Source of the DNA: Carnobacterium sp. 17-4
GTDB taxonomy: Bacteria > Bacillota > Bacilli > Lactobacillales > Carnobacteriaceae
Direction: 5' to 3'
Length of the DNA stretch: 64,000 nucleotides
Assembly (NCBI RefSeq): GCF_000195575.1
Contig: NC_015391.1
Span: forward strand, 1,600,363-1,664,362
The position numbers and the translations under genes are program-made. Below the pieces are notes generated by a model. It ran no database searches. It worked only from the letters and a program-made list of their open reading frames with translations, and was not told the DNA's origin. Below, in pieces: positions 46,554-56,086 of the stretch. Position 1 is the stretch's first letter. Each line of letters starts with the position of its first letter.

Positions 46554-47558
46554 TTATTTTTCGTCTGCCGCAAAAATAATATCAGCATCTTTACGTAAAT
46601 CTGTCATCACTTGGTTCACTTCTTGACTTAGCATCAACCATTCTTTGTATTCTTTTTGTTTAACAACGTCATCAGGGAAGTTGATCACATCTGCAAAGTC
46701 TTTAGCTTCATCCATCATTGGATTCTCAGAAGTTTTTTGAGCAATGCTTTCTTTCAATTTGGTTTTACGATCAATCACTTCAATGGTTGTAATAGATTCA
46801 ATGCTGTCCATTGATAATGTTTTATTTAAGCCATAAATCTCAGCTGGCAAGTAAGAATTAACAATTTTACCGGCTAATATCGTTACATCAAACCCTTTGT
46901 AGCGTAAGATAATGGTTCCTTTTCCATCGACTCCTGTAGCAATTTTCGTACAGAAATAATGACTACTTTCCGGCATACCAAACCATGAAATCGCAGCATA
47001 CAACGGATAAACCCCTAGATCTGCTAAAGCTCCACCAGAATAGTTTAAAGAGAAAATATTTGGTTCTTCTCCATTTAAAACAGCATCATAACGAGAAGAA
47101 TACTTCATATATGCGAAGGTCGCACCTTGAAGACTTTCAATCGATTTCACTTCTTCTTTTACAATTTTAAAGTTTTCTTCGTGAACATGTCGAGCCGCTT
47201 CAAATAAAAACACCTTATTTTCTTCAGCTACTTGAGCTGCGGCGACCCATTCGCGCGGATTAGAAAAAATAGGTTTTTCAACAATAACATGCTTGCCTGC
47301 TTTCATTAAGGTAACGGCTTGTTCATAGTGCATGCTATTGGGTGATGCAACGTACACAACATCAATATCTGCATTTGTAGCAAAGGATTCTAAACTTGTT
47401 TCAAAAATAGTGGCATGATACGATTCACCAAAAGCTTTTGCTTTTTCAAGAGATCTTGAATATACACCAACTAATTGATACTCTTGTGTTGCAATCGCTG
47501 CATCTACAAATTGATTCGTAATCCAATTTGTTCCAATAATTCCTAAATTTAACACCAT
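46554..47558 (-). CDS. Gfo/Idh/MocA-family oxidoreductase
   Basis: A 334-residue NAD(P)-dependent dehydrogenase. The Rossmann motif GIIGTNWITNQF is at the N-terminus, then VYVASPNSMHYEQAV and the family EKP motif in HVIVEKPIF. The C-terminal half has GGALADLGVYPLYAA with the conserved Asp. The substrate is probably a sugar or polyol derivative; none can be assigned. GGTGGGGTTGAT precedes the ATG. Confidence 0.93.
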   Translation of the reverse strand: MVLNLGIIGTNWITNQFVDAAIATQEYQLVGVYSRSLEKAKAFGESYHATIFETSLESFATNADIDVVYVASPNSMHYEQAVTLMKAGKHVIVEKPIFSNPREWVAAAQVAEENKVFLFEAARHVHEENFKIVKEEVKSIESLQGATFAYMKYSSRYDAVLNGEEPNIFSLNYSGGALADLGVYPLYAAISWFGMPESSHYFCTKIATGVDGKGTIILRYKGFDVTILAGKIVNSYLPAEIYGLNKTLSMDSIESITTIEVIDRKTKLKESIAQKTSENPMMDEAKDFADVINFPDDVVKQKEYKEWLMLSQEVNQVMTDLRKDADIIFAADEK

Positions 47559-47633
47559 ATCAACCCCACCTATTAAATCGTTTACACTTTAAGTGCAACC
47601 GTTTTTTTCTTTTATCATACCATATTATTTCAC

Positions 47634-49127
47634 TTAATTGAAATGAGAATACGCATTTAACCAGTTGTCGCCATTCTCTTTAACCTGTTTGATATCAGAT
47701 AGAATTTTTTTAATATTTTCCCAATTTCTTTCATTTGGAGCATACTCTATGCCGATAATTGGTATCTCTTTAGCAATCTTTTTCCTTACCTCTTCTACTT
47801 GAGCATCGGTCACCACAAGTTGTATTTTTTCATTCCCAAATTTTTCCTCTGCAAGACTATAGCACATTAACTCATTAGGAAAAAAACTTTTTAAGATTTC
47901 AGCTAAAAACAATTCATGAGTTTCGCCAAATTGGGAGATAATTAAAACACTTATTTTAGTTTGTAACTCTATAATTTGATTTGTTAATCCTTTCCAATGG
48001 ATAATCAATAAATATAAAAACTCACTAATATCCTCGTTTTCTCTTGTAAACCATTCATCACTACCCCAGTCCTCTAGTTCAGTAATAGCCAATGTTATAA
48101 ATGAATGATACATTTTATCTATATGCTGTAATGTATTTTTTGTTCGATTAACAAGAAAATAATTCTGCCCTTGAAATTCTCTTTTAAACACAATATGATG
48201 AAAAATAATCTGCTGTAACTCAGGTTTATTTGGCAAAATAAATTCATTTTTTTCAGAAAAGCGAGTTAAAAATAGATCAATTTGCTGGGATATTAGTACT
48301 AGTTCTTTAGATAAATGGGTTGATTGAAGATTTGGCTTCAAAAATCGATTGGTAAAACAAAATCCTATATAATGAAGTTCTTGCTTAGGTATGTTAAATG
48401 GTAGTTCATTTAGAAGTTCTTCTATACTGTTTAAAACATTCTTCTCTATTTTCATGGGCGGCGTATACTTTTCCAGTATATAGCCATTACTAATGCGTTC
48501 GAGGTTAATTAGTAAATAAAGAGAGAGTTTATTTTCGGTAATAATGGATAGCGTTATGTCCGTTTTTTTTGCGAGTTTATGTACAATTTGACTTACTTCA
48601 TTAAAATTAGGATGTTCGTTTACAACTACTTTAGCTCCGTATTTTTCCCAGAAAAAAACACTATAAAAGTAACGAATTTGTTTCTCAGAACCGACTATTG
48701 TCATCGAATTTTTTTGAACACTTAATTTATATTGGTCAAGAAATAAATTAATCTGTTTAATGCTGCGTATAATAGAAGATGTACTAGTAAATAGTCTTTC
48801 AGCGTAATCTTCTATAGAATAGTTGGTTTCATTGTATAGACATTCTAAAAGTTGAATATTTAAATTTCTAGCTAAAATTTCTTGATAGACACTTTCCATT
48901 TGAAAAGTAGTTAGCACAATCAGCTTCACACCATGGTGATTAGACGTGATCAGTTTAATAGGAAGATGAGCGGATATATTGTAGTAATAGATGTCTGCCT
49001 TAACACTACGGACAGAACAATTTAAGCAAAAAGCTAACTCTTCAACTGTCCACCATTCATCGCTAGCATTCAATAATTCAATTAATTCTAAGCGTCTTAA
49101 TGAACTCGAATCTATCAATAATCTCAT
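47634..49127 (-). CDS. Mga/M-protein trans-acting positive regulator-like protein
   Basis: About 497 residues. The N-terminal winged-helix region has IELLNASDEWWTVEELAFCL and NCSVRSVKADIYYYN, a DeoR/Mga-type helix-turn-helix. A second HTH-like segment (YSIEDYAERLFTSTSSIIRS) follows, as in Mga regulators. The rest may include PRD-like and EIIB-like parts (LVVTDAQVEEV near the end), which would link it to sugar uptake, but I cannot confirm phosphorylated histidines. The start is ATG 49127 or GTG 49145. No target operon is adjacent. Confidence 0.85.
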   Translation of the reverse strand: MRLLIDSSSLRRLELIELLNASDEWWTVEELAFCLNCSVRSVKADIYYYNISAHLPIKLITSNHHGVKLIVLTTFQMESVYQEILARNLNIQLLECLYNETNYSIEDYAERLFTSTSSIIRSIKQINLFLDQYKLSVQKNSMTIVGSEKQIRYFYSVFFWEKYGAKVVVNEHPNFNEVSQIVHKLAKKTDITLSIITENKLSLYLLINLERISNGYILEKYTPPMKIEKNVLNSIEELLNELPFNIPKQELHYIGFCFTNRFLKPNLQSTHLSKELVLISQQIDLFLTRFSEKNEFILPNKPELQQIIFHHIVFKREFQGQNYFLVNRTKNTLQHIDKMYHSFITLAITELEDWGSDEWFTRENEDISEFLYLLIIHWKGLTNQIIELQTKISVLIISQFGETHELFLAEILKSFFPNELMCYSLAEEKFGNEKIQLVVTDAQVEEVRKKIAKEIPIIGIEYAPNERNWENIKKILSDIKQVKENGDNWLNAYSHFN

Positions 49128-49197
49128 GGTGATAATCACTCCCACGTTTTTATTTCAACTCATTCGACACATTTTAAACAGTTTTATTTGTTAGACA

Positions 49198-49227
49198 AAG
49201 AATCGTCTCGAATAGCAGACGATTCTT
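49198..49227. repeat. 11-bp perfect inverted repeat
   Basis: AAGAATCGTCT and its complement are separated by eight bases, upstream of the Mga-like gene. There is no T-run on either side. Confidence 0.7.
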
Positions 49228-49713
49228 GCGAGGTACTCATAAAATGAGTTTTATTTGCGAAGAGGATTACGTCTATCACAATTTGGCATGGGGTATTGTG
49301 AATAGATGGGGGTAAGTGTAAATTGGATCAATGTAACTGATTAAATGTAAAAACCAATCGTACAGATAAGTTTGCCAGACAAATCGTGGGTATACGTGGT
49401 CATTTTAATGGAGAGAAAATAAACTTTAGGGTATTTAACTAGGTAATTCTAGGAGTTTAAATCAGGGTATTTTTAATCTTTTAGAATTAGGGTATAGGAC
49501 CAGCTGGGGGTTCGGACAGTTGAACAAGAGACGGGGAAATCCTAAACAATTGTTTATTATTTTGTCGCATCACTCCTCTGATATTTAAGTAACATCAGTA
49601 TAGCAAATTCTAATCAGATTTTCATTTCAAATCATGCACTACAACAGGCAAATTATGATTAAATTGCTATTTGACAAATATCTCTTATCAAACATTTGTC
49701 CTGTGTCTTTTTT

Positions 49714-49771
49714 AAAAAAATAAACCAATGAATAAACAATGTTTAAAAAGAACATCGTATTCATTGGTTTA
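49714..49771 (-). terminator. intrinsic terminator after aldo/keto reductase
   Basis: TAAACCAATGAATA pairs with TATTCATTGGTTTA, with seven T following on the minus strand. Confidence 0.8.
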
Positions 49772-49856
49772 TGATTAAACCCCTATTAAATAACATCTTT
49801 CATTCAAAAATATTGATACTTCATTTATAAAATTTTTCTACCTAACTAAACTCTTA

Positions 49857-50744
49857 TTAACGTCTAGATTTCTTTTCCCGATGGTTACGTGATCTCATAA
49901 CTTCAGAACGAATCAAACTATTAGGATTTCGATCTCTATTTTGTTTATCTAAATTATTAATGGTATTCATATCCTCATCTGATAGCATAAAATCAAAGAC
50001 TTCGATATTTTCTTGCATCCGGTCTTTATTGCTAGATTTTGGAATTGGAATAACATCTCGCTGAATATCCCAGCGTAAAGCAACTTGAGAAGCTGTCTTA
50101 CCATATTTATCACCAATGGTTGTCAAATGGCGTTCTTTGCTGACATTTCCTCTTTTTAACGGGCTATAGGCCATAGTAACAATATTTTCAGAATCACAAT
50201 AGTCGTTTAATTCCTCGTTGGGATGTCCTGGATAAACTTCAAACTGATTGATAGCTGGATTTACTTTTGCTTCTTTTAATAATTCAGATAAATCGCCCCT
50301 ACTAAAATTAGAGACTCCAATTGATCTCGATCTACCTGATTCATAGATGTCTTCGAGTGCTCTCCACGTATCTATGTTTACTGCGTCATCTTTATCCGGC
50401 CAGTGGATCAGCAATAAATCAACATATGGTTGGTTTAACCGACTTAAACTTGCTTCAAAAGATTGAATAGCATTATCAAACCCAGCATCTGTTTTCCAGA
50501 TTTTAGTGACAAGAAAGATTTCATCACGAGAGACACCTGAACTAACTGCACGATTGATTCCACGACCAACGTCTTCCTCATTATCATACTGTGAAGCAGT
50601 ATCAATTAGTCTATAGCCCTTCATGATCGCTGAAAAAACGGCATCTTCAGCTTCTTTCCCAGTCATTCCACTAGTTCCTAATCCAATTCCAGGAATCGTG
50701 TACCCGTTGTTTAACGCCATTCTGTCTAATAAGCTTACTACCAT
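49857..50744 (-). CDS. aldo/keto reductase
   Basis: A 295-residue NADPH-dependent oxidoreductase. The catalytic tetrad is visible: Asp in YRLIDTASQYDNE (with the Tyr of ASQY), Lys in FLVTKIWK and His in LLIHWPDKDD. IGVSNFS and IPIPKSS are cofactor-binding signatures. The C-terminal tail, NRDRNPNSLIRSEVMRSRNH then REKKSRR, is unusually basic. GGAGGCGGATAACT precedes the ATG. Substrate unknown. Confidence 0.95.
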   Translation of the reverse strand: MVVSLLDRMALNNGYTIPGIGLGTSGMTGKEAEDAVFSAIMKGYRLIDTASQYDNEEDVGRGINRAVSSGVSRDEIFLVTKIWKTDAGFDNAIQSFEASLSRLNQPYVDLLLIHWPDKDDAVNIDTWRALEDIYESGRSRSIGVSNFSRGDLSELLKEAKVNPAINQFEVYPGHPNEELNDYCDSENIVTMAYSPLKRGNVSKERHLTTIGDKYGKTASQVALRWDIQRDVIPIPKSSNKDRMQENIEVFDFMLSDEDMNTINNLDKQNRDRNPNSLIRSEVMRSRNHREKKSRR

Positions 50745-50826
50745 AGTTATCCGCCTCCTAAACTTTGTGTTATCTTTAGTTTAAACAACAGTAGGTTAAA
50801 CTTCAAAAGAAAACACTTACAAATCG

Positions 50827-50887
50827 AAAAAAGACACAGCATGAAGCACACAATAACTTAACTATTGTTATCTTCATACTTGTCTTT
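50827..50887 (-). terminator. putative terminator after metallophosphoesterase gene
   Basis: AAAGACA..ATGAAG and CTTCAT..TGTCTTT form an imperfect long stem around an inner AATAAC/GTTATT pair, beyond the stop at 50911. Confidence 0.6.
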
Positions 50888-50910
50888 TCAGTTAGGTATT
50901 ATTTAGTTTC

Positions 50911-51756
50911 TTAATGTAAGGTAACAACTACCATTTCTGGTCTATTGTTGACTCGAAACGGAAAAGTAGAATTTCCAATCCCTCGGCTAACCATCATCCG
51001 ATATGCAGGCATATTGGGATCATAATAAATTCCATTGGTGAATGCAGGCAACTTCCCTTGACCTGGTGCAAACAAGCCACCTAGGAAAGGCAATCTAACT
51101 TGACCTCCGTGAGCATGGCCACTAAGCGTAAGAGCTGGAACACGTGTTAAATCCATTAAGTACTCTTCAAACAATTCTGGATGGTGTGCCAATAGAATAC
51201 GTGGCTTTTTGCGCAATGATTCTTCAATGGTCACCTCTCTCAAAATAGGTTTTGGTGTATTCTCAAAATCTTCTTTCTCAGACAAACCCATTACTACGAT
51301 TCCATCGTCTCCAATTGGTAGCCAATCTGCTTCATCAATCAATACTCGTACTCCAGCAGAGGTTAGGACCGTTTCCCACTTTTGCAAATGCCCTGAACCT
51401 AAGTCATGATTTCCAGTCACAGCATAAGTTGGAGCAATATCAACTAATGCCTTACAAAAAGATTCCAATTCTTTTTCTGGAAAATCACCCCGTACATCTA
51501 TCAAGTCACCAGTCAATGCAATCATATCTGGTTTCTCTTTTGCGACTTTTCCAATTAACTGTTTTATAGAAACGCCTTGACGTGGAAAATGTAAATCACT
51601 TAACTGAACAATTTTTGCTCCACTTAATTTTTTTCCCGTGAAAGGTAATTTAATTTCAACTTGTGTTCGTTGTAGTTGTGTATTTTGTAGATGCAAATAA
51701 AGAACGGTAACTCCTATAATGGCTATAAATATACCAACTATTGTCCATCCTGACAT
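50911..51756 (-). CDS. membrane-anchored metallophosphoesterase
   Basis: 281 residues. One N-terminal helix (about 4-20) is followed by a calcineurin-like phosphoesterase domain with QLSDLHFPRQG, ALTGDLIDVRGD, AVTGNHDLGSG, LLAHHPELF and LSGHAHGGQVRLP, the five metal/catalytic blocks. It resembles YkuE/YaeI, which act on lipid or wall-related phosphodiesters. The GGQ sequence after the last His is common to that group. GGGGGAATATTC precedes the ATG. Confidence 0.93.
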   Translation of the reverse strand: MSGWTIVGIFIAIIGVTVLYLHLQNTQLQRTQVEIKLPFTGKKLSGAKIVQLSDLHFPRQGVSIKQLIGKVAKEKPDMIALTGDLIDVRGDFPEKELESFCKALVDIAPTYAVTGNHDLGSGHLQKWETVLTSAGVRVLIDEADWLPIGDDGIVVMGLSEKEDFENTPKPILREVTIEESLRKKPRILLAHHPELFEEYLMDLTRVPALTLSGHAHGGQVRLPFLGGLFAPGQGKLPAFTNGIYYDPNMPAYRMMVSRGIGNSTFPFRVNNRPEMVVVTLH

Positions 51757-51897
51757 GAATATTCCCCCTTGACCAAACCAAAACTAATTATTTTTTATTT
51801 ACTGCCCTAATTAATTGATTCATTTATTGTAATAGTCTAGCACTATTGTATCATAATTTTCTTGGTAAAATGGTTACCAATGAATGGTTCTCATAAA

Positions 51898-51952
51898 AAA
51901 ATAAAATGAAATTCGATTCCTTTATTAAAAAGAATCGAATTTCATTTTATTT
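51898..51952 (-). terminator. intrinsic terminator after 230-codon membrane protein gene
   Basis: AAATAAAATGAAATTCGATTC pairs exactly with its complement around a 13-base loop. It lies immediately past the stop at 51957. Confidence 0.92.
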
Positions 51953-51956
51953 TAAA

Positions 51957-52640
51957 TTAGTTCGTATAAACCATTTTAGTATTTGTTAATCTATCAGCTT
52001 TTACTGATTCAAACGAATAATGTTCTTTGCCGCTTTTAATCTCAAGCTCAATAGCTTGGATTTCCTTTTCAGCATTATATGTCATTAATAAATCTATCAA
52101 TCCTTTTGATTGAGTTAATATAGTATCCATGCTTAACCCATCTTCAATTGTTAGTTGAATCGTAAGGACGCCAGTCACTAAGTCAAAATTATTCTTGCTG
52201 ACATCCCATTGTTTAGAAAGGGTAATGTCTGAGACCAAGGCTGCATTATGGTAAAAATGCGTCATTTTCACTCCATCATTCATTGTTTCAGCTTTATAAT
52301 TTAGTTCCTTTTTTGAATTCATTTCTTTTGCAGAATCATAATAGGTTAAAACAGTCACTTCTTGGTGTTTTTCTTTTTTCAATTCATTTGCTTCTTCAAT
52401 TAATTCTTCTTCAGTAACATCTGAAGAAAGACTGGATACTATAGGATTAATCTTTTCCAATTTTTCCGACTGAAAAGTAGTGCGGTAGGTGATGGCTAGT
52501 CCGTCTATTGTATTAGCGTAAATGGGTTGAAACAGATAGCCTAAAAAGAATATACTCCACCCTAGAAGTACAACTAAACTTAAACGAAGGTAAATTGCGT
52601 TCTTTTTATGTATATGAGTATGCACATTCGGATTTCTCAT
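51957..52640 (-). CDS. membrane-anchored extracellular protein, unknown function
   Basis: About 227 residues. One membrane helix (LSLVVLLGWSIFFLGYLFQP) ends in IYA, so the rest is outside the cell. The domain has VTVLTYYDSAKEMNSKKELN and ATNDGVKMTHFY-like beta segments, and SIESV-like ends; I do not recognise it. I start at ATG 52640 after AGGAAG, although a GTG nine bases earlier is possible. It is next to the SipW/TasA-like cluster but behind the terminator at 52883, so it may be a separate unit. Confidence 0.65.
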   Translation of the reverse strand: MRNPNVHTHIHKKNAIYLRLSLVVLLGWSIFFLGYLFQPIYANTIDGLAITYRTTFQSEKLEKINPIVSSLSSDVTEEELIEEANELKKEKHQEVTVLTYYDSAKEMNSKKELNYKAETMNDGVKMTHFYHNAALVSDITLSKQWDVSKNNFDLVTGVLTIQLTIEDGLSMDTILTQSKGLIDLLMTYNAEKEIQAIELEIKSGKEHYSFESVKADRLTNTKMVYTN

Positions 52641-52882
52641 AAAAAACACCGCTTCCTATTATTCAATTTTAATCTATTCTTATACAGTTATTTTACTCTT
52701 TATACCAGAAATGTCACGTTTTATTTGTGTAAACATTGTATAAAGATTCTAAACAATTAATAAAAGCCCTTACATTTAAAATTACAATAATTAAAATAAT
52801 CTTTCAACAAATTTTAAACCTCACTTATATAATCGGCACAAAGATTCAAATGTTAAGTATTATCTTTAAATAACATGAAAAT

Positions 52883-52908
52883 AAGACCCTAACAGTTGTT
52901 AGGGTCTT
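52883..52908 (-). terminator. intrinsic terminator after 594-residue surface protein gene
   Basis: AAGACCCTAACA pairs perfectly with TGTTAGGGTCTT across a two-base gap; a weak T-rich end follows on the minus strand. Confidence 0.75.
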
Positions 52909-52926
52909 TAAAATTTATTCACTTAA

Positions 52927-54711
52927 TTATTCACTTACTTTTCCAGTGATTATTTCCTTGTCTTCTTTCGTTACTTCAGGGACATTTTCTTTTACTTCAA
53001 TAATAGTTTCACTAGATGACAGGTCATCTGCCTCATCTACTTCTTGAGATTCATTAACCGGTTCTTCAACCACTTCTTTTGCGGTTTCTTCTACAGTTAA
53101 TGTTGAACTTTCTACTTCCGTAGCCGAACCTTCTTCACTTTCTTCAATACTACTTTGTGTTATAACATCTTCTACTAATCGCTCTTCATTAAGAGAACTT
53201 TTTCTCAACATACTAGTATCTTTTTGTACTTCTAGTTTTCTAGATATAACCAAAGTATTACCTGTATCACCTGTGATTTTTACGTGTAAGGTAGCCTCAT
53301 CCATTTTTTCACTGGAATTTAACCACAAAGAAAATGTTTTATCTGTATTTACCTTACTTGATACTAGCTTTCCATTCTTTCCAGTTATCTCAACATTAAC
53401 TATTTCATTCTTTAATTGAACTTCTTTGAAATCTTCTGGTCTTACATATGGGGCTGAATTATAGTAAAGATGTTTAATAGATAAAACTCGTTCATTATCT
53501 GTTAAATTAATTGACAATTGCGCATAATTTTTTGGCGCATCTGGTATATCAGTATTTAAGACTAATCTAGTGGCAAAAAAATGATCATAATTATGGGAAT
53601 TATCATAATAGTGATATTCATTTGATCCATACATACCATACTTTTGAATTTCAATATTTAAGCTTATAGCATATCTATCTTTATTTGATTGAGCAAGTGA
53701 TGTATCTGGATTTGATGGATTATAAACATATTCATCTTCTAGTTTAAATGTAATGATTATCCCATGATGCTCTTCATTTAGTTCTATAGATTCTACTTTG
53801 ATAGCTGCTTCGTTCGTTGTTAATTTAGAAACAATAAACATTTCTTTAGTTTCTTTTGTACCATTATTTTTAGTAATGATTTTTGTTAAAGGTTCACTTT
53901 CTGGCAACTGAATATATAACATAGCTTTGTTTAAATTTTTAATTTTTTTTGTTTCTGAATTAATTGTTTCATATGTTTCACTAAAAAGCATTTTCATATT
54001 TTCTAAACTATAGGTATAATTTCCATGCACAGCATTAATAAATGTTCTTTCAGCTGGCCAATAACTTTCTTTTTCAACAACTTCAGGGATAAGCGAAACA
54101 ATATTTTCTATTGTTAACGTATCAGAAAACAAATTATCATTCGCATCTAAAGCATTCGATTGAATCAATCTAAATGTAACCCTAATTTTCACCTTTTCTT
54201 CTTTAGTAGGAATACTACTTTTATACGAAATACTTACTGGTACTTTACCTACTGAATCAGGATCAATAACGACATCACTACCACTCGTATTTTTCACAAA
54301 AGTATAGCTATCTGAGTTTAAATTTGTTCCAGTTGCTTCTACATTATTTACTGTACTTCCTAAATCAATTGAAATGACCATATTTTTTAGTTCATCAGTT
54401 GTCAATATTGATTCATCTTCTTTTGTCACATCTATTTTATAAGCTAACTTCGCAGACAAACTTCCTTTATTTACAAGAATACTTGTAGCAATTTTAACTG
54501 ACTCTCCTTCAGTAAATTTAACTGAATCAACAATTTTAGTTTCCTTTGGATCTAAATTAATGGTTCCAAATTCCAACTGAATTCCTAAAGTTTGATTGAC
54601 TGTATCACTAAACATTGCTTTTACAGGTATTGAAGGGGATAACATAAAAAAAGCAAAGCAAAACAAACTTATTTTTACTAAACCTATTAAATCTTTCTTT
54701 ATTTTCCTCAT
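52927..54711 (-). CDS. large secreted protein with TasA-like start and acidic tail
   Basis: 594 residues. An N-terminal signal-like helix (ISLFCFAFFML) is followed by SIPVKAMFSDTVNQTLGIQL and EFGTINLDPKE, which match the start of mature TasA/CalY-type proteins. A long beta-rich part follows, then a Glu/Ser-rich, highly acidic C-terminus (about 510-594) with no LPXTG. GGAGGGATAAT before ATG 54711 sets the start. It follows the TasA-like gene by 113 bases behind a terminator. It is probably a cell-surface or matrix partner processed by SipW. Confidence 0.75.
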   Translation of the reverse strand: MRKIKKDLIGLVKISLFCFAFFMLSPSIPVKAMFSDTVNQTLGIQLEFGTINLDPKETKIVDSVKFTEGESVKIATSILVNKGSLSAKLAYKIDVTKEDESILTTDELKNMVISIDLGSTVNNVEATGTNLNSDSYTFVKNTSGSDVVIDPDSVGKVPVSISYKSSIPTKEEKVKIRVTFRLIQSNALDANDNLFSDTLTIENIVSLIPEVVEKESYWPAERTFINAVHGNYTYSLENMKMLFSETYETINSETKKIKNLNKAMLYIQLPESEPLTKIITKNNGTKETKEMFIVSKLTTNEAAIKVESIELNEEHHGIIITFKLEDEYVYNPSNPDTSLAQSNKDRYAISLNIEIQKYGMYGSNEYHYYDNSHNYDHFFATRLVLNTDIPDAPKNYAQLSINLTDNERVLSIKHLYYNSAPYVRPEDFKEVQLKNEIVNVEITGKNGKLVSSKVNTDKTFSLWLNSSEKMDEATLHVKITGDTGNTLVISRKLEVQKDTSMLRKSSLNEERLVEDVITQSSIEESEEGSATEVESSTLTVEETAKEVVEEPVNESQEVDEADDLSSSETIIEVKENVPEVTKEDKEIITGKVSE

Positions 54712-54751
54712 ATTATCCCTCCTCTTCCTCATTCTAAGCACAAAAAATTCT

Positions 54752-54787
54752 GAATAAAAAACGATTAGATAACTATCCTAACCGTTT
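54752..54787 (-). terminator. intrinsic terminator after TasA-like gene
   Basis: AACGGTTAG pairs with CTAATCGTT (one mismatch), followed by TTTTTATTC on the minus strand. Confidence 0.75.
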
Positions 54788-54824
54788 CTAGTAAACTATA
54801 AATTAAAATTTTATTTAGTATTTT

Positions 54825-55484
54825 TTAATTTTTCACTATTTGATTGGCTGTAATTTTTAGATTTTCTTTCAGAAAGTCCGAAACAACTAAATCTAAATTT
54901 TGATTCCCTGCTTTTTCTTTAGCTTTTGTATTAATATTAAAATCAGCAGCAGCATTTTCATCTACTTTAATTACAACAGTATATGTTGTTTGACTATCTT
55001 CACCAGAATTTGCCTTAAGCACTAATTTATTTTTGAAATCTTTAATAGTAATAATAAACGGAGTACCTTTAATTGGGTGCTCACCATTTATTTGTTCTTG
55101 AGTTAATGAATCTAATTTTAGTGGTTCTTTAGTTGGATTCATTTTTCCGCTATATTCTAATGTCACGTTTGTATCAAGAGATCCTGTATTCTTAATAGTA
55201 TAGTGTCTTGTAAAAAAATCTCCTGGTTTAACATTTTTAAACGAGTAATTTTGTGTCTTTTCATCTTTACCTAACTTATTCAAGTCAGTACCAGCTGCCG
55301 TTGGTACCCACTCTGAATCTTCTGTGCTTATTTCTACATTGCCTAGTTCTAATACGATATTTGCTTGTTGTTTTGCACTATCTGAAAAGTAAGCCCGAGT
55401 TCCATATGCTGCCACACTGATAATTAATAATGTCCCTAGTAAAATTGGTAATTTTTTCATTCTGCTTGCTGATGCTTTTTTCAT
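54825..55484 (-). CDS. tasA: TasA/CalY-like surface fibre protein
   Basis: 219 residues. A basic N-terminus (KKASASRMKK) and one hydrophobic helix form a signal peptide; the mature part starts near AYFSDSAKQQANIVLELGNV. The pattern NVKPGDFFTRHYTIKNTGSL is that of TasA/camelysin proteins, which form extracellular fibres after cleavage by SipW. ATG 55484 follows GGAGGAGATCATAAAA. The gene is downstream of sipW but separated by a 600-base gap and a terminator, so it likely has its own promoter. Confidence 0.82.
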   Translation of the reverse strand: MKKASASRMKKLPILLGTLLIISVAAYGTRAYFSDSAKQQANIVLELGNVEISTEDSEWVPTAAGTDLNKLGKDEKTQNYSFKNVKPGDFFTRHYTIKNTGSLDTNVTLEYSGKMNPTKEPLKLDSLTQEQINGEHPIKGTPFIITIKDFKNKLVLKANSGEDSQTTYTVVIKVDENAAADFNINTKAKEKAGNQNLDLVVSDFLKENLKITANQIVKN

Positions 55485-56086
55485 TTTTATGATCTCCTCC
55501 GTTATTTTAATTGTTTGCTTGTTTCCAACACTCGTAACTATAATCCCGGATAAAAAAGAAGTCAAACAATATAGTATTTATTCAAAAAAATAAATATTCA
55601 TCATCTAAGATGTAACTTTTGTTTCTAAATACTCAAAAAAAAATCACTTTGATATTCAAACAAATTGCATTATGATGGCCTTTCACGGAGTGTTTGTTAT
55701 ATTTCTGTACAAGAACGCATGTAATACTAAACAGATTCACGACATTTGTTTATAGATAAAAAGTATAAAATGAATATTTAATGAATAAAAAAGTTTTATT
55801 CTCTATCTTTTATTAGCATTAACTGTTATTTTATGAAAAAATGACTATTTTTTTGTATGAAGTATAAAAATTAGGATAGACACTTATTAGTTTTATTTTT
55901 TTTAATCATTTTTTTGCCCACGATAACTAGATTAATTCCTAAAAAAAAAAAGCAAAAAAAATAGAAAGCAGATAATTTATCCACTTTCTATTTAATAAAG
56001 ACGCTTACTATTGCATAAATATTTTTATGTCTAAAATGTGACAATTTAATACACAGTCATTTAACAAACAGTTGTTTATTAATTAA
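55485..56086. other. 602-bp gap between sipW and TasA-like gene
   Basis: It contains the sipW terminator on the right side and a weak minus-strand promoter candidate (TATACT at 55762-55767, TTTATT 16 bases before it). It is extremely AT-rich with long A and T runs. No gene is seen. Confidence 0.5.
55941..55993 (-). terminator. intrinsic terminator after sipW
   Basis: AAATAGAAAG pairs with CTTTCTATTT, then a long T-rich run follows on the minus strand. Confidence 0.8.

Larger units (their letters stand above)
49128..49856. other. 729-bp gap with several hairpins
   Basis: No frame of any length is credible. It holds the hairpins AAGAATCGTCT..AGACGATTCTT (49198-49227), ACTCAT..ATGAGT (about 49236-49250) and CACAAT..ATTGTG (about 49278-49302). 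It also has three AGGGTAT motifs near 49430-49495 and the terminator of the aldo/keto reductase. Local composition is more G-rich than elsewhere. Confidence 0.5.
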
